The notes beneath the pieces are model-generated. The model searched no databases, had not been told where the DNA came from, and saw only the letters and a list, made by a program, of their open reading frames with translations. From Gallionellaceae bacterium (lineage in GTDB: Bacteria > Pseudomonadota > Gammaproteobacteria > Burkholderiales > Gallionellaceae), in the NCBI GenBank assembly GCA_030690855.1, contig JAUYFR010000047.1, positions 1 to 8,069 on the forward strand: a DNA stretch of 8,069 nucleotides. Direction: 5' to 3'. Below are positions 1 to 4,761 of the stretch, piece by piece (within the stretch, counting starts at the first letter, position 1; every line of letters starts with the position of its first letter). The position numbers were made by a program, and so were the translations under genes.

Positions 1-1953
1 GGCGATAAAAAATTTAATCTCGCGTGGCCCTAGGTAATACGGCTCACGTTCAACGCCTTTGCAACCGATGTTACCGAGCAAGCCAGTGAGCAATGCTTTA
101 TGAATTTGCTCGTAAGTCGCAGGCTGCGAACCATCCCCGTCATTCCGGCGAAGGCCGGAATCCAGACTCTTTTCAACATCCTCACGTAGTGGGGCAAACC
201 CGTTTTGTCCGCTTTGCGGAATATTTTTCTCAACTGGATTCCGGCCTTCGCCGGAATGACGATGCGGTTGTGGAAACATCCCCATCTCTGCCACCTGAGC
301 ATGCAACTGCTGATGCAGCTCATGCCACTCGCGCAAGCGAATCGGCGATAAAAATTTATCGCGGCACTCGCTCGCCCACAGCTTGTTACTTTTTTTATGT
401 TTAACCGCCTCTTGGAACCAAGCCCACAATTTAAGGTAAGCCAGAAAATCTGAGCGCTCGTCGTTAAAGCGTTGGTGCGCGGCATCTGCGGCTTCACGTC
501 GCTCAGCCGGACGATCACGCGGGTCTTGCAGCGAGAGCGCACTCGCAATGATGAGAATCTCATTCAGGCAATGATATTGCCGCCCCGCAAGCAACAGGCG
601 TGCAATTTTCGGATCAAGCGGCAATTTGGCCAATTCATGACCCAAAGGCGTCAATTCTCGCAAGCCATTGATTGCATTTAGTTCTTGCAAAAGCTGATAA
701 CCGTCCGTAATGGCACGGGAGCCGGGAGGCTCAATAAACGGAAACTGCTCTACCTCGCCAAGCCCTAGCGCGCTCATGCGCAAAATGACGGTGGCAAGCG
801 ACACGCGGAAAATTTCCGCATCAGTAAATTCTGCCCTCTGCAAAAAATCGGGCTCGTCATACAAACGAACGCACACGCCACTCATCACACGACCACAACG
901 ACCAGCGCGTTGATTAGCCGCCGCACGTGAAATGTTTTCGATGCGCAATTGCTCTACTTTTTGACGCACGCTGTAACGATTAATCCGCGCCAAACCGCTG
1001 TCAATCACGTAACCGATATTGGGTACGGTCAGCGATGTCTCCGCCACGTTAGTCGCCAACACCACGCGACGCATCCCCGAAGCAGGTTTAAACACACGAT
1101 CTTGCTCGGCAATCGACAAGCGCGAAAACAAGGGCAAAATCTCGATGCCTTTGTGTTGGTGCTTGCGCAAGGCCTCTGCCGTTTCACGAATCTCGCGCTC
1201 ACCGGGCAAGAACACCAACACGTCGCCGCGCAAACCGCCGATGCTTAATTCATCAAGCGCACTACAAATCGCTTGCGGTATGTCTTGCGTATCACCTTCT
1301 TCATTTTGCTGTGGTGGGCGATAGCGAATTTCAACGGGATAAGTGCGACCGGTAACTTGGAGAATGGGCGCGCCAGAAAAATGCTTGGCAAACCGCTCCG
1401 CATCCAGCGTTGCCGAGGTGATAATAATTTTTAAATCTGGCCGACGTGGTAGCAGTTGCCGCAAATATCCCAACAGAAAATCAATATTCAGTGAACGCTC
1501 ATGCGCCTCGTCGATGATGATGGTGTCGTAGTTTTTCAGCAGTGGATCGTGGTGAACCTCAGCCAACAAAATACCATCGGTCATTAACTTCACGCAGGTG
1601 TCGGGCGACACCTTGTCGTTAAAGCGCACCTTGTAACCGACCAAACCACCTAACTCCGACTTCAATTCCTGCGCGATACGCGCCGCCACCGAGCGCGCTG
1701 CGACACGGCGCGGCTGCGTATGACCAATTACCCCCAACACCCCGCGCCCCAAGCTCAAACAGATTTTGGGCAACTGCGTCGTTTTACCCGAGCCCGTCTC
1801 ACCGCACACAATCGCCACTTGATGTTTTTCAATCGCCTGCGCCAACTCATCCCGTCTTGCCACCACAGGAAGATCAGCTGGGTATTCGATTGCGGAAAGT
1901 TGTTGAACGCGCGCCAGACGGCGCTGAGCGGAAGGAGAAAGTGCAGAATTCAT
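1..1953 (-). CDS. hrpA: ATP-dependent RNA helicase HrpA, DEAH-box (3' part outside window)
   Basis: A reading frame with no stop runs from the ATG at 1953-1951 to the window edge, giving 651 codons of a protein that is about 1300 residues long in the family. Visible helicase motifs are the Walker A loop GETGSGKT (residues 51-58), TQPRRVAAR just after it, DEAH (148-151), the SAT motif in IIITSATLDAERF, and the motif VI segment NQRAGRCGR. Further on, DPRDRP and the FLSPIRLREW region match the HrpA-specific part. HrpA helicases unwind RNA; in E. coli HrpA is linked to mRNA processing and to rescue of stalled ribosomes. The start is supported by the N-terminal sequence, although no good Shine-Dalgarno precedes it. 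Residues about 565-606 are encoded by an inserted palindromic repeat, after which the HrpA sequence resumes in the same frame (ALLTGLLGNIG). The gene lies just downstream of the last island terminator. Confidence 0.95.
   Translation of the reverse strand, partial: MNSALSPSAQRRLARVQQLSAIEYPADLPVVARRDELAQAIEKHQVAIVCGETGSGKTTQLPKICLSLGRGVLGVIGHTQPRRVAARSVAARIAQELKSELGGLVGYKVRFNDKVSPDTCVKLMTDGILLAEVHHDPLLKNYDTIIIDEAHERSLNIDFLLGYLRQLLPRRPDLKIIITSATLDAERFAKHFSGAPILQVTGRTYPVEIRYRPPQQNEEGDTQDIPQAICSALDELSIGGLRGDVLVFLPGEREIRETAEALRKHQHKGIEILPLFSRLSIAEQDRVFKPASGMRRVVLATNVAETSLTVPNIGYVIDSGLARINRYSVRQKVEQLRIENISRAAANQRAGRCGRVMSGVCVRLYDEPDFLQRAEFTDAEIFRVSLATVILRMSALGLGEVEQFPFIEPPGSRAITDGYQLLQELNAINGLRELTPLGHELAKLPLDPKIARLLLAGRQYHCLNEILIIASALSLQDPRDRPAERREAADAAHQRFNDERSDFLAYLKLWAWFQEAVKHKKSNKLWASECRDKFLSPIRLREWHELHQQLHAQVAEMGMFPQPHRHSGEGRNPVEKNIPQSGQNGFAPLREDVEKSLDSGLRRNDGDGSQPATYEQIHKALLTGLLGNIGCKGVEREPYYLGPREIKFFIA
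138..261. repeat. Paired palindromic repeat element inserted in frame in hrpA
   Basis: The 28 bases at 138-165 are a perfect reverse complement of 234-261. Each arm is itself a hairpin with core ATTCCGGC-GAAG-GCCGGAAT, like the ATTCC...GGAAT family of short dispersed repeats (compare neisserial dRS3). The 68-base centre (166-233) has no inverted symmetry that I can see. The element carries no stop in the hrpA frame and adds roughly 42 codons, read as HSGEGRNP at one end and LDSGLRRND at the other. Such peptides are characteristic of translated copies of this repeat family. The whole has the structure of a REPIN or very small MITE. No clear target duplication is visible. Confidence 0.9.
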
Positions 1954-1961
1954 GGGGAGCG

Positions 1962-1967
1962 ATTTTA
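1962..1967 (-). promoter_or_regulatory. Possible -10 box for hrpA
   Basis: On the minus strand TAAAAT ends nine bases before the hrpA ATG. No convincing -35 lies 16-18 bases upstream, where the end of the terminator tract is found. If real, the transcript would have almost no leader, which would agree with the absence of a Shine-Dalgarno. The assignment is weak; hrpA could also be transcribed by readthrough of the decayed terminator. Confidence 0.2.
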
Positions 1968-1982
1968 CCCGTTCGCTATTTC

Positions 1983-2022
1983 CATCGCACAAAAAACAAG
2001 GGAGACCGAAGTCTCCACTGTT
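1983..2022 (-). terminator. Terminator copy A, after tumE-tumA-DUF2442
   Basis: This is a copy of the repeated island terminator. On the minus strand the stem arms are 2022-2011 and 2006-1995 around a C(UUCG)G-type loop, followed by a run of Ts and the conserved GTGCGATG. The upstream arm has decayed, leaving one mismatch and one G-U pair in a 12-base stem, so it may terminate less tightly than the other copies. It lies 20 bases after the DUF2442 stop and just before hrpA. Confidence 0.8.
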
Positions 2023-2041
2023 CTTTACCAACCTAAAACAA

Positions 2042-2296
2042 TCAGCGAAGCACCCATTGTCCATGCTGCTTAATTTCTCGATACATCGCATCCGGTGCAA
2101 TGTCGATATTTTCTGGCCAAGTCACCACTCCATCCTCCAAATAGGCTTGGCAAAAATGAGTTGGGTCTTTCAATTTTCCGAACACTCCCAGTAGATGAGT
2201 TTCCTCAAGCTGAACACGCCCCCGAGTGCCATCTGCAAAACGCAGCTCCATACTCAAATCAGGTTTAGGGCCTATCTCAACTACGTCCCAGTCCAT
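2042..2296 (-). CDS. DUF2442 domain protein, antitoxin-like, 84 aa
   Basis: The protein matches the DUF2442 pattern along its whole length: MDWDVVEI at the start, FADGTRG (20-26), LLGVF (35-39), LKDP (42-45) and the C-terminal TWPENIDIAPDAMY (59-72). Members are small proteins usually encoded beside a DUF4160 partner and are thought to act as the antitoxin half of that pair. No DUF4160 gene is visible here; the upstream neighbour is tumA, 22 bases away, so it probably shares the tumE-tumA transcript. A good AAAGGAG ribosome binding site sits seven bases before the ATG. A terminator follows within 20 bases. Function in this setting is inferred; it could be an orphan antitoxin or an accessory gene of the TumE/TumA locus. 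Confidence 0.85.
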   Translation of the reverse strand: MDWDVVEIGPKPDLSMELRFADGTRGRVQLEETHLLGVFGKLKDPTHFCQAYLEDGVVTWPENIDIAPDAMYREIKQHGQWVLR

Positions 2297-2318
2297 AACA
2301 ACTCCTTTAATTTAACGC

Positions 2319-2663
2319 TTAAGCCGCCTCAAGCATGAAATCGACATGCACCGAATCAAAGGGAAAGATAAATTTTCCATCGTCAGTTTTATCCAGCAAG
2401 CCAGCATTAAGCAGTATATGCACATCTGTATGCACGCCTTTAACATCCCGCTCTACACGCCGCGCGACCTCTCGCAAAGATAATGCACCCGCCCCTGTCA
2501 TCACCTTAAGTACATCCCAACGCTTTGGAGAGAGCGTACGCCATAACTCAGCCGAATTTTCAAAGCTACGATAAGCCCCTTGTGGTTTTCCCGTTTCCAG
2601 CGCACGCATAACTCGTGCATTCACTTCATCGCGGCCAGATATTCCGATTACAACTGTCGTCAT
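2319..2663 (-). CDS. tumA: TumA-like antitoxin, winged-helix DNA-binding protein, 114 aa
   Basis: Residues 45-90 (SPKRWDVLKVM, then LSLREVARRVERDVKGVHTDVH and LLNAGLL) read as a winged helix-turn-helix of the MarR-like HVO_A0114 type, which is the antitoxin partner of TumE-family toxins. It should bind and neutralise TumE and probably repress the operon. I chose the ATG at 2663 rather than the one at 2675 because a GGAGG site lies five bases before it and because it overlaps the tumE stop as ATGA, a classic coupled arrangement. The gene order is toxin first, antitoxin second, the reverse of the two other pairs in this window. The sequence appears intact. Confidence 0.85.
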   Translation of the reverse strand: MTTVVIGISGRDEVNARVMRALETGKPQGAYRSFENSAELWRTLSPKRWDVLKVMTGAGALSLREVARRVERDVKGVHTDVHILLNAGLLDKTDDGKFIFPFDSVHVDFMLEAA

Positions 2664-2944
2664 GATTGCCTCCATTTATCCACCTGTTTCCAAAAATCAT
2701 TCAGTAGCACAGGCATCGTCGTAAAGCGGTAGGGAAACTCAACACCCTCAAGGTGATAGTGATCACCTTTTCCCGCCTCATTATCAAAACGCAAAATACA
2801 TACACTCTCAACCACTAACGACAAACTATATTTAAAAGTATGCGCACTCCCCCTCACCACGACAGGCACTAACACTACGCGCAACTCCGCAAAAGCGTTA
2901 TTGCCTTGCGCTATTCGTTCATTCACCAGTATTTGCGCCTTCAT
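2660..2944 (-). CDS. tumE: TumE-family toxin (DUF6516), 94 aa
   Basis: The sequence follows the TumE/DUF6516 pattern: MKAQILVNERI at the start, a central stretch with HTFKYSLSLVV, the signature LRFDNEAGKGDHYH (51-64), then PYRFTT and an aromatic C-terminal helix ending FWKQVDKW. The D-N-E-A-G-K-G-D-H core is probably the active or binding region, by conservation. It is the toxin of a type II-like pair with the overlapping tumA. No Shine-Dalgarno precedes the ATG; a strong promoter sits so close that the mRNA may be leaderless. The gene starts about 50 bases after terminator copy B, so it opens a new transcription unit. Confidence 0.85.
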   Translation of the reverse strand: MKAQILVNERIAQGNNAFAELRVVLVPVVVRGSAHTFKYSLSLVVESVCILRFDNEAGKGDHYHLEGVEFPYRFTTMPVLLNDFWKQVDKWRQS

Positions 2945-2951
2945 GTTGTAA

Positions 2952-2980
2952 ATAATGCCAACACAGCTATTTCATGTCAA
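2952..2980 (-). promoter_or_regulatory. Promoter of tumE-tumA-DUF2442
   Basis: On the minus strand a perfect -35 TTGACA (2980-2975) is followed after 17 bases by CATTAT (2957-2952), a four-of-six match to the -10 box. A start point six to eight bases downstream falls at or just before the tumE ATG at 2944. This promoter differs from the repeated extended -10 element used by the other island units. Confidence 0.55.
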
Positions 2981-2994
2981 CAACAATCAAACTG

Positions 2995-3035
2995 CATCGC
3001 ACAAAAAACAAGGGAGACCGAAGTCTCCCTTGTTT
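2995..3035 (-). terminator. Terminator copy B, after the DUF1640-like gene
   Basis: A perfect 13-base stem (3035-3023 with 3018-3006 on the minus strand) closes a C(UUCG)G-type tetraloop and is followed by a T run and GTGCGATG. It lies 25 bases past the stop of the DUF1640-like gene. It is almost identical to copies C and E and, over the shared CATCGCAC flank, to copy A. Confidence 0.92.
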
Positions 3036-3060
3036 GCTTATGTTTGAAGAGTGTCGTCAC

Positions 3061-3306
3061 TCAAAAGAACGACTTCAATATGAGGGCTATTACGCCGCCC
3101 ATGATTAAACCACTCATCCATTTCATTACCTGCAACTCCGCCTTGATTGGGGCCAACTCAATCTGCAAATCTTTTTTTGTTACCAATTCTTGATCTGCTG
3201 ACGCCTCGCGATAGGCCGACGCAATCGCCTCCGCTTGGCTTGCGTTAATGCCACTCGCTTCAAGCGTTTTTACAAACTTCAGAGTATCGAATGTAACAGT
3301 ACTCAT
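3061..3306 (-). CDS. DUF1640-like small coiled-coil membrane protein, 81 aa
   Basis: The N-terminal STVTFDTLKFVKTLEASGINASQAEA is typical of DUF1640 proteins, which share a coiled-coil stretch and a C-terminal membrane anchor with the mitochondrial CCDC90/MCUR1 family. A charged helical middle (about 36-60, ELVTKKDLQIE) is followed by one hydrophobic segment (about 65-81, GLIMGGVIALIL) that would anchor it in the inner membrane. The start at 3306 is set by the GGAG site seven bases upstream. The bacterial role is unknown to me. It stands alone between two terminators with its own promoter, so it forms a single-gene unit inside the toxin-antitoxin island. It has the general shape of a small membrane effector, but nothing in the sequence shows toxicity. 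Confidence 0.8.
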   Translation of the reverse strand: MSTVTFDTLKFVKTLEASGINASQAEAIASAYREASADQELVTKKDLQIELAPIKAELQVMKWMSGLIMGGVIALILKSFF

Positions 3307-3332
3307 GTTGCACTCCTTATAATTTGACTGCG

Positions 3333-3370
3333 CGAAGTATATCAAGACTTCTTTGAATTCCGCACAAAAA
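3333..3370. repeat. 38-base promoter/terminator-flank repeat, copy 1
   Basis: These 38 bases are identical to 4211-4248. They cover the extended -10 element and the region up to the T run of terminator copy C, so the two copies hold the same terminator-to-promoter junction. A related but diverged form lies at 4732-4770 before hicB. Confidence 0.93.
3336..3344 (-). promoter_or_regulatory. Extended -10 promoter of the DUF1640-like gene
   Basis: TGATATACT on the minus strand is a TGN-TATACT extended -10 motif, which can work without a good -35. The predicted start near 3329 leaves a leader of about 23 bases that contains the GGAG ribosome site. The same element precedes the DUF5397-like gene and, with one change, hicB. 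An alternative reading, TTGATA as -35 with TATAAG as -10 (3321-3316), would leave the ribosome site untranscribed and is less likely. Confidence 0.5.
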
Positions 3371-3398
3371 ACAAAGGAGACCGAAGTCTCCCTTGTTT
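3361..3398 (-). terminator. Terminator copy C, after the DUF2283 gene
   Basis: Stem arms lie at 3398-3386 and 3381-3369 on the minus strand with the UUCG-type loop and a T run after it. The single change relative to copies B and E (3375) gives a G-U pair in minus-strand RNA but an A-C mismatch in plus-strand RNA, which favours function on the minus strand. It follows the DUF2283 stop by 14 bases. Confidence 0.9.
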
Positions 3399-3412
3399 AG
3401 AACTAATCTCAC

Positions 3413-3613
3413 TTAGGCTGCTAATGGTAAGTCTTTAGCATTTTCCAATGGCCAGTAGCCATTCGCTTTTGCATCGAGAACAGTTATCTCAGCGATTCCG
3501 TTGCTAGCATAACCTATGTTGATATTCCAACCATAAGACACATCTTTTACAATAGCCTCTTTTGAAAACTCGATATATAAAATATCTTCTTTATCTTCGT
3601 ACTGAATTTTCAT
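3413..3613 (-). CDS. DUF2283 domain protein, antitoxin-like, 66 aa
   Basis: The protein opens MKIQYEDKEDILYIEFS, the hallmark of DUF2283, followed by a strand-rich middle with ITVLDA (43-48). DUF2283 genes are commonly next to DUF4258 toxin genes and are regarded as their antitoxins. No complete partner is present: upstream is vapD, 81 bases away. The ATG at 3613 has a very strong GGAGGAGGAG site directly before it, which decides it over the in-frame ATG at 3634. The upstream 90 bases hold an open frame whose stop overlaps this ATG as ATGA, perhaps the remains of a lost partner. It is probably co-transcribed with vapD and ended by terminator copy C. Confidence 0.82.
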   Translation of the reverse strand: MKIQYEDKEDILYIEFSKEAIVKDVSYGWNINIGYASNGIAEITVLDAKANGYWPLENAKDLPLAA

Positions 3614-3702
3614 GTCTCCTCCTCCAACTCCCAATTAATCATGACAGTTTTAACTGCAACAGCTTCCTGATTAACAACAGCGGCACAAATCAAATTAGCC
3701 TT
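3610..3702 (-). pseudogene. Possible remnant of a gene upstream of the DUF2283 gene
   Basis: A 30-residue open stretch with no usable start ends in WELEEET and a TGA that overlaps the DUF2283 start codon as ATGA. Coupled antitoxin genes often overlap their toxin this way, and the C-terminal VKTVMINWELE has some look of the end of a small DUF4258-type toxin. That resemblance is impressionistic; the frame could also be open by chance. Confidence 0.2.
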
Positions 3703-3973
3703 TCACCACATGCGTAAAGTCAGACCACTGCTCAATACGGAATGCACGAATATCTCTCACCGACTTTGGAAACCAAACTTGTGAACGCAAAGACTGAATA
3801 ACTAAAAACAGATTTGCCATATCTTCGTTTTCAGTCACATAAAGACTACCTTGCACTCGATGAAATCCATACTCGTTCAAAACCGAGCCAATATCCGAAT
3901 AGGCTTGCGCAACCCCCTTGGGGTGATGTTGCTCTGTATCCGCCACAACCAAATCAAAAGCAATCGCATACAT
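3695..3973 (-). CDS. vapD: VapD endoribonuclease toxin, 92 aa
   Basis: The protein is a full-length VapD, matching family members from MYAIAFDLV at the start through the tyrosine-rich GSLYVTENEDMANLF (42-56) to the signature SVRDIRAFRIEQWSDFT (71-87). VapD proteins have a Cas2-like ferredoxin fold and cleave RNA; the Asp at residue 7 corresponds to the conserved acidic residue after the first strand. Its ATG directly follows the TAA of the upstream gene with no gap, so translation is probably coupled. The upstream gene occupies the place of the antitoxin (VapX in Haemophilus). The gene appears intact and the catalytic region complete. Confidence 0.93.
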   Translation of the reverse strand: MYAIAFDLVVADTEQHHPKGVAQAYSDIGSVLNEYGFHRVQGSLYVTENEDMANLFLVIQSLRSQVWFPKSVRDIRAFRIEQWSDFTHVVKG

Positions 3974-4177
3974 TTAGTGCGCCTCTGGATCATTTTCCAA
4001 ATGAGAAAAACGATATTCCGTCTCTTCACCTGACTCCAACAACTTTATGTGCATCATCCAATCACCATCTTCCAGTTGACGCACGGGATTACCCACCTCA
4101 TATTTGGGGCCAAATACACCAAATGACTTGACCTTACCCTGCGCCAAACGCAACGATTCATTTATCACTTGGGTCAT
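3974..4177 (-). CDS. DUF5397-like protein, probable VapD antitoxin, 67 aa
   Basis: This is a small protein with the core VKSFGVFGPKYEVG (16-29), which I recognise as DUF5397-like, followed by WMMHIKLLESGEETEYR and an acidic tail. Position makes it the antitoxin of vapD: it is transcribed first and its TAA abuts the vapD ATG. I cannot show that it is homologous to VapX. I placed the start at 4177 because the AAAGGA site is better spaced for it than for the adjacent ATG at 4180; a third ATG at 4198 lies upstream of that site and is unlikely. It has its own extended -10 promoter at 4214-4222. Confidence 0.75.
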   Translation of the reverse strand: MTQVINESLRLAQGKVKSFGVFGPKYEVGNPVRQLEDGDWMMHIKLLESGEETEYRFSHLENDPEAH

Positions 4178-4210
4178 CATGCATTCCTTTCTGTTCAATT
4201 TTATGATGAT

Positions 4211-4248
4211 CGAAGTATATCAAGACTTCTTTGAATTCCGCACAAAAA
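4211..4248. repeat. 38-base promoter/terminator-flank repeat, copy 2
   Basis: Identical over all 38 bases to 3333-3370. Beyond it the sequence shares CAAGGGA with the terminator arm and then stops matching at about 4256. Confidence 0.93.
4214..4222 (-). promoter_or_regulatory. Extended -10 promoter of the DUF5397-like/vapD unit
   Basis: TGATATACT on the minus strand, within the 38-base repeat identical to that before the DUF1640-like gene. The predicted start near 4207 gives a leader of about 30 bases containing AAAGGA. Confidence 0.5.
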
Positions 4249-4255
4249 CAAGGGA
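4241..4255 (-). other. Half terminator (copy D) after hicA
   Basis: Only the downstream arm and T run of the repeated terminator are present. The loop and upstream arm are replaced by unrelated sequence reaching to the hicA stop at 4276. Without a stem it should not terminate, so hicBA transcripts may run into the DUF5397-like/vapD unit. Confidence 0.75.
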
Positions 4256-4275
4256 ATCGATAAATGAGGCATCAT

Positions 4276-4473
4276 CTAAAACTGCTTGGGTAAACCTGCT
4301 TGTTTCAAAACGGCATTAGCGGTATGGCGTGATTTAATTTTGCTGTCGACAGGAAATCGAACCAAAGTGATCGGACTAAACCAAATCTCATGATCACCTT
4401 TACCTTGCCGCTCAAAGCGGCAGCCTGCATTAAGCAAGAACACCTTTAGTTGCGCTGTAAAACTGGCCGTCAT
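4276..4473 (-). CDS. hicA: HicA-like toxin, 65 aa
   Basis: The protein has the HicA layout: an N-terminal helix (LKVFLLNAGCRFER), the loop GKGDHEIW with His28 in the place of the catalytic histidine, and the C-terminal VLKQAGL helix found in HicA proteins. HicA has a double-stranded-RNA-binding-like fold and cleaves mRNA. The usual GSHH is GDHE here, as in the subgroup paired with DUF1902-type HicB proteins. The ATG directly follows the hicB TAA. The toxin is second in the operon. The terminator after it is reduced to half. Confidence 0.88.
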   Translation of the reverse strand: MTASFTAQLKVFLLNAGCRFERQGKGDHEIWFSPITLVRFPVDSKIKSRHTANAVLKQAGLPKQF

Positions 4474-4707
4474 TTAGGCTGCTTTCCGATGTGCCACATC
4501 AAACCGACGAGAAAACAATTCAAAAGGTACATCTTCACCATCCGGATAACCATTTGCATCGAGCAACTCAGGAATCAATATATGCAATTTAGCGAGTAGC
4601 GCTTCCTCAGTCTCCGCTTCAGCAACCAAGCCAGGTACATCATCGCTTGTGGCAACCCAAACGTCTGCCTCATCATCCCACTCGGCTCTAATAAACAATG
4701 CTTTCAT
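4474..4707 (-). CDS. hicB: HicB-like antitoxin (DUF1902), 77 aa
   Basis: The sequence MKALFIRAEWDDEADVWVATSDDVPGL opens with the HicB/DUF1902 partial RNase H-like fold, in which a strand pair is followed by DVPGL and the helix TEEALLAKLHILIPELL (33-49). It should bind HicA and block it. No ribbon-helix-helix tail is evident in the short C-terminus, so operon repression may be weak or absent. The ATG at 4707 is chosen for its GGGAGG site four bases upstream; the longer frame starting at 4776 would begin inside the terminator. It is translated first and abuts hicA with no gap. Confidence 0.88.
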   Translation of the reverse strand: MKALFIRAEWDDEADVWVATSDDVPGLVAEAETEEALLAKLHILIPELLDANGYPDGEDVPFELFSRRFDVAHRKAA

Positions 4708-4735
4708 AATACCTCCCAAAATAAATCGCAGATGA

Positions 4736-4744
4736 AGTGTATCA
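4736..4744 (-). promoter_or_regulatory. Extended -10 promoter of hicB-hicA
   Basis: TGATACACT on the minus strand differs by one base from the element in front of the two other island units and is followed by the same TTC. The predicted start near 4729 gives a leader of about 22 bases that includes GGGAGG. Confidence 0.45.
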
Positions 4745-4761
4745 AACAATCTCACCTTCAC

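Noticed and set aside
30..563. Minus-strand open frame of 177 codons at the low end
   Set aside because: It overlaps hrpA in another frame, and hrpA has clear homology throughout. The frame is open partly because the palindromic repeat lacks stops in several frames.
93..2194. Several plus-strand open frames across hrpA
   Set aside because: They are antisense shadows of the hrpA coding region, with low-complexity translations and no recognisable domains.
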